Shown here: positions 1 through 5,860 of the stretch, piece by piece
Layout of the letters: each line of letters opens with the position of its first letter
Numbering within the stretch: the stretch's first letter is position 1
Assembly (NCBI GenBank): GCA_030628805.1
Contig: DAOVQG010000043.1
Span: forward strand, 1 to 19,709
Direction of reading: 5' to 3'
Length of the DNA: 19,709 nt
DNA from: JAGMDK01 sp023128695
Lineage (GTDB): Bacteria > Planctomycetota > Phycisphaerae > UBA1845 > Fen-1342
Position numbers and translations under genes: made by a program
Notes under the pieces: generated by a model
Databases searched by the model: none
What the model saw: the letters and a program-made list of their open reading frames with translations, nothing else
Told to the model about the DNA's origin: nothing

Positions 1-392
1 AGTTGGACGATTCCGTGCGAGCGGAGACGGATCGGCTCGTCGGAAAAGCGGATCCTAAGTCCGACAGACTGCTAGCGCACTTCAACCACCAAGCAGCGCT
101 ACTCATTGGTTCCCAAGCACTTGCCTGTGCCACAAAAAATGGTCACACCCCCAGGCATGGGAAAGTAGCGGCCGGGCCCCTGGCTCCCGTTCTTCCGCCC
201 CTCTCAACCGCCGAAACGCCTTCGCGGCGATCATCCTGCCGATCCTGGGCGAGAAAAACTCTGAGTCAGGGCAGGCGCAAGCGGGGGGCAGGCAGTATAA
301 TAAAGGTTCAATAGACCGACGGCGTAGGCGGGCAGAGTTATCTGGGAAATCCCGGTTCAAGCAGGGTACTTGCAAGAAAAGGAGGCATTTCC
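1..392. other. Non-coding left edge, no recognisable gene
   Basis: I see no supportable gene here. Open frames on both strands give low-complexity, Arg/Pro-rich translations with no family resemblance and no ribosome binding site. A TATAAT hexamer lies at 296-301, about 90 bases before the start at 393, but there is no convincing -35 box 16 to 18 bases upstream, so I do not call a promoter. A Shine-Dalgarno-like AGGAGG just before 393 belongs to the next feature. Confidence 0.5.
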
Positions 393-623
393 ATGAGAAG
401 GATAATGGGAGCGACTGCGTGTGGTTTGCTGTTTGCACTGCTGATGCCGCCGCCGGCCGGGGCTGACTCGCGACAGTACGGCCACGGATCGATCGTCGGC
501 TGGGGTGAGCAGGTCTTCGGCGGAGACATGAGCGCGGGTTTCGTGGCCGTCGCGGGGGGCGACACCCACAGTCTCGGGCTGAAGGCTGACGGCTCGGTCG
601 CGGCGTGGGGAGGCAACCGCTAA
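393..623 (+). pseudogene. 5' remnant of a secreted RCC1-repeat protein, truncated at a dispersed repeat
   Basis: This short frame encodes 76 residues. It has a normal start: ATG preceded by AGGAGG at good spacing, then a signal peptide (residues 1-24, positive MRR, hydrophobic core, cleavage near AGA-DS). The mature part carries motifs of bacterial RCC1 repeats: GSIVGWG near residue 34 and HSLGLKADGSVAAWGGNR at the end. In intact family members such repeats of about 50 residues recur to build a seven-bladed propeller, and AWG-N is normally followed by YGQ. Here it is followed directly by TAA. That stop lies in a 22-base stretch (616-637) that recurs as an arm of the palindrome at 4543-4565, so the gene appears to have lost everything 3' of the repeat junction. 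The fragment cannot form a propeller. It may still be transcribed and secreted as a short peptide, but I regard it as a broken gene. Confidence 0.6.
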
Positions 624-637
624 AGCGATGGCCACCC
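616..637 (+). repeat. Dispersed repeat arm (CTAAAGCGATGG family) at the RCC1 truncation point
   Basis: The 22 bases match the reverse complement of 4543-4565 apart from one missing G in the GGG run. The shared core includes ACCGCTAAAGCGATGG. The second arm of the palindrome seen at 4595-4624 is not visible here, so this is a solo or partial copy. Its TAA provides the stop codon of the RCC1 fragment. Confidence 0.65.
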
Positions 638-703
638 AACTCGTCAATCTACTGTTGATGGAATACTGGCCTCAGTGCGCAATTGCGGCTGGATTCCTCG
701 GTC

Positions 704-722
704 GCGACGCAAAAAGCGTCGC
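704..722. other. Perfect 7-bp inverted repeat with A5 loop
   Basis: GCGACGC, then AAAAA, then GCGTCGC. This would form a tight hairpin in RNA about 80 bases after the RCC1 fragment. No T-run follows on either side, so it is not a classical Rho-independent terminator. It could be a simple transcript-end hairpin. Confidence 0.4.
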
Positions 723-808
723 TCGGTCGTAATGACTGGTGCGCGTTCGCTCGATATACACTAGGTCAGAGACCCGTCCCGCGGTTTGGAAACTGCTGCT
801 GCTTGTGT

Positions 809-837
809 TTGGCCGTTTCCTCGCCGCCGGGTATAGG
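809..837 (+). promoter_or_regulatory. Weak candidate promoter for the secreted paralogue pair
   Basis: TTGGCC (809-814, four of six matches to the -35 consensus), a 17-base spacer, and TATAGG (832-837, four of six to -10). A second -10-like hexamer, TATGAT, is at 839-844. It would give a leader of about 155 bases. This is consensus matching only, in a phylum whose promoters are poorly characterised. Confidence 0.22.
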
Positions 838-999
838 GTATGATAAATGTCATCACCGCCCGGCGCAACCGGTTACGGGCGGTTTCGGCGATACGGAGCC
901 AGTGCTTTGTCAACACCAAACGTGCGAGTTGGTCTGTGAGGGCGAGGCTCATGCCCGATCACTAATCCAAATTTACATTGCGCCAAAGGAGATGGAATT

Positions 1000-2733
1000 A
1001 TGAAACCAAAACACACACGCGGATTACTTGCTATCAGCGGCGGCCCACTCATCGTGCTGGCATTCGTCGCCCTGCCAACCGGGACGGCGGAAGCACAAAG
1101 CGAACGCAATTATCTCAACCTCACCACGGATTCCGAGCATATGAACGGATTCTATGGCAACTACGCCGTGTGGCGGGAGGAGATCATCACCAGTATTCCC
1201 AACGCCATCTGGTATCACCTCATCTACGACGAGGCCGTGGAGGTGCAAGCGCGGCAGCCCTGGCAGGGGCACGAGCTCTACGACTGGCGCGATCCCAACC
1301 CGCCGGTCATGCGTGCCGCCTACAGGCTGATGTATCGGCTGATCAAGGTGCCTCCGACCGGCTCGCCGATACTCTATGAACCGGTCGTGCTGAAGGAGGG
1401 AGCGGCGCCCGACACGCATGAGGGCAGATGCTACGAGCCCTGGAGCCCGAGTGTCGTGAAAGACAACTCCGGGCACCTCCATGTCACCGGCGTCCGCTAT
1501 TGGTGTCCCAACGTGCCGGCCGTATGTACGCCGGACGGCAATTGCGATCCGGAGACCCAGGAGTTTAAAGACTATAACAATTTCCGCCGCTATGTGGACC
1601 ACAGCGAGCTGTGGCATTTTCGGATCGAGCTCAATCCGGGCAGCGGGGGTGCTACTGTGGTCGAGGAACATACCCTTCACCTGGAGAAGCTGCCGAATTC
1701 AACCGTGCAGCCGTACCCGTACCCGTATCCGGACGTGTTTGTTCCCAGCGAGAAAATTATCGGCCCCGCAGATATTCTTTATCTCGCCCCTGATATCTAT
1801 GTCTTGTTCAGCCAGCGAGCCGACCTGGGTGCAAGTGAGGACGTACACGACCACGACATCTTCTGCCGGCGGGGCGTGCAGCAACCAAACGGCACCGTCC
1901 TATGGCTGTCAGTGCAACTCGTCACCGACCCGGGCATTCCCACCACAGACGACCCCAGTGAGGATCCGTACGATGCCGTCCGCCCCAGGATTCTGGAACG
2001 CGAGGTGCTGCTCAACCGGCAATTGTGCGTCGCGTTTCAAAGGAAGGAAAGAAGCGGAAATGCGTGCGATATCCGCTCTACCTTTTCAAATGATAATGGG
2101 GCCACTTGGCAATTACTGCCGGACGGCGACGGTTACGCCGTGACCCCCGAGGGTTCGGACGGCCAGGGCCATTTGTGTCCGCGGATCGAGAAAGGTCCGC
2201 AGAACGATCTCTATGTCTGCTGCCGCTCCGGCCGTTACTGGGGACTCGGCCAGATCAGAGTATTCAAGTCGCCCGCCAGCTCCCAGCCGCAATGGGAGGA
2301 GGCGTCCTATAGTCCGCTCCTCTCACCCTGCGCCGAGGCCGCCAAAGCCGATCTCCTCCCGGCATACTACAGCGGCTATCCCTCTTTCCGGGTCTGGGGC
2401 ACGGATACGTTCAGCGTAGTGTATGAGGCGCATGACGGTCGCTTGAGCCATCCCAACGTTGTCAAGCTCCTGACCCACAATCCGACTGGCGTTCACGCGA
2501 ACACGACGAGGACGCTCTATTCCGGCGGCTGGGGCACCGGCAAGGCCGCGCGCTGGGTGCTCCATTATGACAACTACACACCCATGAAACCATACCGTAC
2601 CGCGGAAGTGTTCTGGTGCCGGAAGATCGAGCCCAGCGCTGACAGTGCTGACAGCGCCGCGGCTGATATCCTGCGTCTACGGGTAAACTACAAGACGTCG
2701 AACCCGACCTCCCCTCGTCACAAGGCACCCTGA
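1000..2733 (+). CDS. Secreted, cysteine-rich, Asp-box (sialidase-like propeller?) protein, paralogue 1
   Basis: The product has 577 residues. Residues 1-33 are a Sec signal peptide (KPKHTR, hydrophobic stretch, cleavage near AEA-Q), so it is exported. ATG at 1000 has AAAGGAGA seven bases upstream. One Asp-box (S-x-D-x-G-x-T-W) is seen as SNDNGATW at residues 363-370, a turn motif of sialidase and other beta-propellers. Blocks shared with the next gene include GNYAVWRE, HLIYD, YWCP-VP, HDHDIF, PDGDG, a Cys-Cys pair (407-408), YPSFR, RLSHP and AARWV. I cannot find the FRIP motif or assign the arginine triad of true sialidases, so enzyme activity is not supported. It is a propeller-like extracellular protein of unknown ligand. 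Numerous cysteines suggest disulfides. A 37-base gap separates it from its paralogue, and the two are probably co-transcribed. Confidence 0.85.
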   Translation: MKPKHTRGLLAISGGPLIVLAFVALPTGTAEAQSERNYLNLTTDSEHMNGFYGNYAVWREEIITSIPNAIWYHLIYDEAVEVQARQPWQGHELYDWRDPNPPVMRAAYRLMYRLIKVPPTGSPILYEPVVLKEGAAPDTHEGRCYEPWSPSVVKDNSGHLHVTGVRYWCPNVPAVCTPDGNCDPETQEFKDYNNFRRYVDHSELWHFRIELNPGSGGATVVEEHTLHLEKLPNSTVQPYPYPYPDVFVPSEKIIGPADILYLAPDIYVLFSQRADLGASEDVHDHDIFCRRGVQQPNGTVLWLSVQLVTDPGIPTTDDPSEDPYDAVRPRILEREVLLNRQLCVAFQRKERSGNACDIRSTFSNDNGATWQLLPDGDGYAVTPEGSDGQGHLCPRIEKGPQNDLYVCCRSGRYWGLGQIRVFKSPASSQPQWEEASYSPLLSPCAEAAKADLLPAYYSGYPSFRVWGTDTFSVVYEAHDGRLSHPNVVKLLTHNPTGVHANTTRTLYSGGWGTGKAARWVLHYDNYTPMKPYRTAEVFWCRKIEPSADSADSAAADILRLRVNYKTSNPTSPRHKAP

Positions 2734-2770
2734 ACGGCCTGTGCCCAGAAGCAGAAAGGAACATATACCC

Positions 2771-4483
2771 ATGTATTTAGATATACTCAAAACGTCAGCT
2801 CTTATTCTGGTGTTGACATTGGGATTTGCGGCGGCCACGCCGCCCGCGACGGCGCAGGACTTCGACTACAATATCACCGCCGACGGCATCGTTCAGTCGG
2901 GTTTCTTCGGCAACTACGCCGTCTGGCGTGAGGAAGGGACCGCACCTCTCCGCTGCCACCTGATCTACGACAACAAGACGGAAGCCGTGGCCCTGCATCC
3001 CTGGACCACGCCGCCGGCGCCCGTGTATGACGATGAGGGCCAGATGGTCGTCGAGAGCGTCTACAAGCTGATCTATCGCCTCGTCGAAATCGAAAACGGG
3101 GTGGTCTCGACGGTGTATCCCGAAGTCTTGCTGTGGGACGGCTCTTCCGTGGAGGCACCATATTGGTGCGGCGAGCCCTGCGCCGACGATCCGAGCGCCG
3201 TTCCGTACTGGCGTTGCTACATGCCTTTCAGCCCGGACGTGGTAATGGACAGCCATGGCGACCTGCACGTCGTCGCGGCGCAATACTGGTGTCCCAGTGT
3301 GCCGAAAAGATATTGTCCGAATTCGATTTATGTTGAGCACAGCCAACTTTTTCACCTGCGCGTCGAGGTGCCGGCGAACCAGCCCGGCGAGGCCGCGGTC
3401 GTGGAGTGGCATCAGATTCATCGCGAGAAATCGCCTTCGTCCCGCGGCCATTACCTGCGCCCGAACGGCAGCGAACACATCATGGGCCCGAAGATCATCT
3501 ACGCGCAAGGCAGTTACCCGAACAACGAATTTCTCTTTGTGACCTGGAGCCAGCATAACCGCAACGACGGCCACGGCACGCCCCACGGCACGTGCGACAA
3601 GGACGACCACGACATTTTCTTCCAACGGGCCACGCGCGACCCGGTCAGCGAGAGCTGGGAATGGGCCGTCGGCGTCGACGACCCGCCGATCGTAATTGGT
3701 ACTGTCGATGAGAACCCCCTGACCGACTATGACGCGCACGACGAGGTGAATGCGCGGGCCCTGTTCCGGCCGGGCGGCCCGGGCGAAGACGACGAAATCT
3801 GGGTGGTCTGGCAACGAAGGCTGCGTATGCAGCCGGAGGTTGATATCCGCTACTCGAAGTCGACCGATCTGGGCCAGACCTGGAGCAGTTGGACGCGGCC
3901 CGATGGAGACGGATTTCCCCTGACCGCCGAGGGTACCGAAGAGCTGGGCTATCTGTGTCCCTCGCTCGGACTCGATCCGAACAACAAGATTAACGTCTGT
4001 TGCCTTTACGGTCCGCCCAATGAGTATCAGCAGATCAAAATCTACAAGTGGCAGGACGGTCCGGGGCGCTGGCGGGAGCCCGACTACAGCCCGGTATTGC
4101 CGGTCGGCGACGCCGCCCCGGGCTTGCTGCTATATCCGTACTTCGGCTGCTATCCTTCTTTTCGGATCTTGGGCGCGGACGAGTTCAGCATCGTCTACGA
4201 GTCTCAGCGCCACCGCTTGTCACACCCGGATGTCGTACAGGTGGTCTACCGGCTGGCGGGCGACACTATTGGTCCAACCCCACTCTACACGGCTGAACAA
4301 TGCAGCGGCTATGCCGCACGGTGGGTCGTTCACCACATTGACGAGGCGCTCGAGGTCTTCTGGTGTTGGATGCAGGATGACATAGATACCGGCGAAGTGA
4401 TTTACGAGAGTGACATTGTCTATAAACACGAGCCCTTGCCGGGCAGGTTCAGGATCGAGGCCGGGCTCAAGCCCTTACGCTAA
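2771..4483 (+). CDS. Secreted, cysteine-rich, Asp-box (sialidase-like propeller?) protein, paralogue 2
   Basis: The product has 570 residues from the ATG at 2771, which I prefer to an in-frame start at 2741. AGAAAGGA (2753-2760) is correctly spaced for 2771, and the protein then opens with a clean signal peptide (MYLDILKTS, a hydrophobic core, cleavage near TAQ-D). It is colinear with the preceding gene along its length, so the pair arose by tandem duplication, but identity is modest and the copies are old. The Asp-box is STDLGQTW at residues 364-371, one residue off its position in paralogue 1. The Cys-Cys pair is at 410-411. Other shared blocks are GFFGNYAVWREE, RCYMPFSPDVV, YWCPSVP, DDHDIFF, LGYLCP, YPSFR, IVYES and EVFWC. 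No catalytic sialidase motif is evident. A role in binding or degrading extracellular glycans is a guess from the fold class. Confidence 0.85.
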   Translation: MYLDILKTSALILVLTLGFAAATPPATAQDFDYNITADGIVQSGFFGNYAVWREEGTAPLRCHLIYDNKTEAVALHPWTTPPAPVYDDEGQMVVESVYKLIYRLVEIENGVVSTVYPEVLLWDGSSVEAPYWCGEPCADDPSAVPYWRCYMPFSPDVVMDSHGDLHVVAAQYWCPSVPKRYCPNSIYVEHSQLFHLRVEVPANQPGEAAVVEWHQIHREKSPSSRGHYLRPNGSEHIMGPKIIYAQGSYPNNEFLFVTWSQHNRNDGHGTPHGTCDKDDHDIFFQRATRDPVSESWEWAVGVDDPPIVIGTVDENPLTDYDAHDEVNARALFRPGGPGEDDEIWVVWQRRLRMQPEVDIRYSKSTDLGQTWSSWTRPDGDGFPLTAEGTEELGYLCPSLGLDPNNKINVCCLYGPPNEYQQIKIYKWQDGPGRWREPDYSPVLPVGDAAPGLLLYPYFGCYPSFRILGADEFSIVYESQRHRLSHPDVVQVVYRLAGDTIGPTPLYTAEQCSGYAARWVVHHIDEALEVFWCWMQDDIDTGEVIYESDIVYKHEPLPGRFRIEAGLKPLR

Positions 4484-4503
4484 CAGTCCGCCGCAAAAGT
4501 CAT

Positions 4504-4671
4504 GTAGCGTCCGGGCTCCGTCCCGGCCGCTGTTCTAGGCTTGGGTGGCCCATCGCTTTAGCGGTGGGGGACACGAATTGGCCGTCATATTCGCGTTCCC
4601 CAACGCTAAAGCAATGGGCCACCCGGCCTGGTCGCTACATCGGGACGGCCGGGACGGAGCCCGGCCGCTAC
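4504..4671. repeat. Nested palindrome built from two repeat families
   Basis: The outer arms 4504-4528 and 4647-4671 match in 24 of 25 positions as inverted copies (GTAGCG-type arm, CCGGGCTCCGTCCCGGCC). Inside them, 4543-4572 and 4595-4624 match in 27 of 30 positions as inverted copies (CTAAAGC-ATGGGCCACCC family, the one that ends the RCC1 remnant). The 168-bp block could extrude as a long cruciform or fold as an RNA stem. It lies between two convergent genes and may act as a bidirectional transcript end, but there is no T-run. No coding capacity for a transposase. Confidence 0.75.
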
Positions 4672-4731
4672 ATTTGCTGTGTGGCACCGGCTTCCAGCCG
4701 GTGATTCGGCCGGCGAGCCGCCGGCCGCTAC
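4672..4731 (-). repeat. 60-bp dispersed unit, diverged copy
   Basis: It abuts the nested palindrome and has the same 60-base length and order as the units inside addB: a CACCGGCT-GGA-AGCCGGTG hairpin (here as CACCGGCTTCCAGCCGGTG) followed by a GC-rich second palindrome ending in CCGGCCGCTAC. The second palindrome is diverged (CGGCCGGCGAGCCGCCGGCCG). This is the intergenic counterpart of the copies found in coding sequence. Confidence 0.7.
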
Positions 4732-4749
4732 ATTTCCAGTCTGTCGTCG

Positions 4750-5511
4750 TCAACCACTCCGCCGGCGCAGCCAGGCCAGCAGGCCGAGGCCGGCGAAGGA
4801 CAACATGCCGGAACCCGGTTCGGGTACGGCGGCCGTGAGTTCAATGACCAGGTCGTTGTAATCCTGATCGCCGAGGTGGTTGAGGTCTTCCCAGCATAAC
4901 AACCAGTGATTCAAGCCGTCATTGAACCCGTCGAGTTGATAAGTGACCAGGTGGTCCAGGCTGTCGGCGTTTCGCAGCGGATCGGAGAACCACGTCCCGC
5001 CGTCGCCGCTACGGCCCCAGGCCCAGGTTTCGCCGGGGTCCAGGTCGAGCGTTGCCGTGCCGGTCACGCTGGTCCCGTTACCCTGCACGTCGAAGAGGTT
5101 GAGGTACCCCAGCGCGTCGCCGTCGCGGTCATAACCGAACTTTTGTGAATACCCCGCGTAGCGGGCCAGGGCCGTGGCGGTCACGGGTCCGCCGGTCCAA
5201 ATCTGGTCATCGGTGGCGCCGGGTGAGCCCGTATTCACGTCGAGCACGCCGCCGAGGTTGAGGTCGTCCACGCGGATCGCCTCCAGCAAGCCGTTGGTCA
5301 AGTCCACCGGGTTCCCGTACGGATCCTCGTTCGTGCCGAACGCCACCCAGGCGGTGCCGGGTGAGAAGACGGCTTCAAAAATCTCCGCGTGATCGAGTTC
5401 CGCTCCTGGAGCCGGGGCCACGGGCACGTAGTCCGCCCAGACATTCGTCGGCGTTGCCGCCAGGAAAATGACAGCCGCCAGCAAGCTCACCAAACGCATC
5501 GTCCTACTCAT
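4750..5511 (-). CDS. PEP-CTERM sorted secreted protein with DUF4114-like region
   Basis: The product has 253 residues from ATG at 5511, chosen over a GTG at 5535 because GGAGAG (5518-5523) lies six bases upstream and the signal peptide then starts at its charged end (MSRTMR, hydrophobic core, cleavage near VWA-D, residues 1-27). The C-terminus is a textbook exosortase sorting signal: VPEP at 229-232, a hydrophobic segment, then LRRR. A protein with this tail is expected to be cleaved by an exosortase and released to, or anchored in, the extracellular matrix. No exosortase is in this window. Just before it, residues about 203-223 (WEDLNHLGDQDYNDLVI) fit the acidic end of DUF4114-type domains. 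The remainder is Gly/Asp-rich beta-type sequence of unknown role. It is transcribed away from the YfhO-like gene and converges on the secreted pair. Confidence 0.85.
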   Translation of the reverse strand: MSRTMRLVSLLAAVIFLAATPTNVWADYVPVAPAPGAELDHAEIFEAVFSPGTAWVAFGTNEDPYGNPVDLTNGLLEAIRVDDLNLGGVLDVNTGSPGATDDQIWTGGPVTATALARYAGYSQKFGYDRDGDALGYLNLFDVQGNGTSVTGTATLDLDPGETWAWGRSGDGGTWFSDPLRNADSLDHLVTYQLDGFNDGLNHWLLCWEDLNHLGDQDYNDLVIELTAAVPEPGSGMLSFAGLGLLAWLRRRSG

Positions 5512-5535
5512 TTGCTTCTCTCCAATTGCCTCCAC

Positions 5536-5860
5536 GGTCGGCGGATAATCCCGGGGAGTTAGGTTTCACTCTTGGCAGCAGGGCAGCGAATGACGATCCA
5601 GCACAGGAAAGCAATTCGCGACGATACTCACCGGAGTAATTCACGCGTCGGGCCCGAACGCGTCCACGTCTATAGTTTGTAGGAATCATCCGGCACCGAA
5701 GTCAAACCGCCGGCTCGTACAAGTAGGGAACGGGTGTTTTGGCCTATAAAAAATCAAGGAGTCGGAAGAGGCTAGACATGCTGGGAATCGCCAGTGGCGT
5801 CGAATGAAGCATTACCCATAACAGTCGTACACACCCTGCCGGGACGTTACCATCAGCACG
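5536..5860. other. Divergent intergenic region
   Basis: About 325 bases between two divergently read genes. It contains the candidate minus-strand promoter (5676-5705) and a near-perfect palindrome at 5643-5663 (ACGCGT, CGGGCCCG, one unpaired A, ACGCGT) that could be an operator. A nine-codon frame at 5778-5807 follows a purine-rich GGAAGAGG, but nothing else supports it. No dispersed repeat of the families seen elsewhere is present. Confidence 0.4.
5676..5705 (-). promoter_or_regulatory. Candidate promoter for the PEP-CTERM gene
   Basis: Read on the minus strand: TTGACT (5705-5700, five of six matches to -35), an 18-base spacer, then TACAAA (5681-5676, four of six to -10). It would leave a leader of about 160 bases, containing the palindrome at 5643-5663 just downstream of the predicted start point. 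Confidence 0.28.

Larger units (their letters stand above)
638..999. other. Non-coding leader upstream of the secreted paralogue pair
   Basis: About 360 bases without a supportable gene. It holds a short perfect inverted repeat (704-722), a weak candidate promoter (809-837), and the ribosome binding site AAAGGAGA at 985-992, seven bases before the ATG at 1000. RCC1-like sequence does not resume in any frame, so the rest of the RCC1 gene is absent rather than interrupted. Confidence 0.5.

Noticed and set aside
3..314. Open frame of 103 codons at the left edge
   Set aside because: No ribosome binding site, compositionally odd translation, no recognisable motif, and it ends in non-coding-like sequence.
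704..722. Rho-independent terminator
   Set aside because: Perfect hairpin but no T-run on either side.
2741..2770. Upstream in-frame start for secreted paralogue 2
   Set aside because: It would add a charged ten-residue stretch before the signal peptide and would place the AGAAAGGA ribosome site inside the gene.
2795..3814. 339-codon antisense open frame opposite secreted paralogue 2
   Set aside because: Translation is Val/Arg/Asp-rich shadow sequence of a GC-rich gene; the sense strand has a signal peptide and clear paralogy.
1000..4483. Calling the secreted pair true sialidases
   Set aside because: Only one Asp-box per protein is visible and neither FRIP nor the arginine triad can be assigned; the Asp-box also occurs in unrelated propellers.
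5778..5807. Nine-codon leader peptide upstream of the YfhO-like gene
   Set aside because: A purine-rich stretch precedes it, but there is no regulatory codon run or attenuator structure; too short to support.
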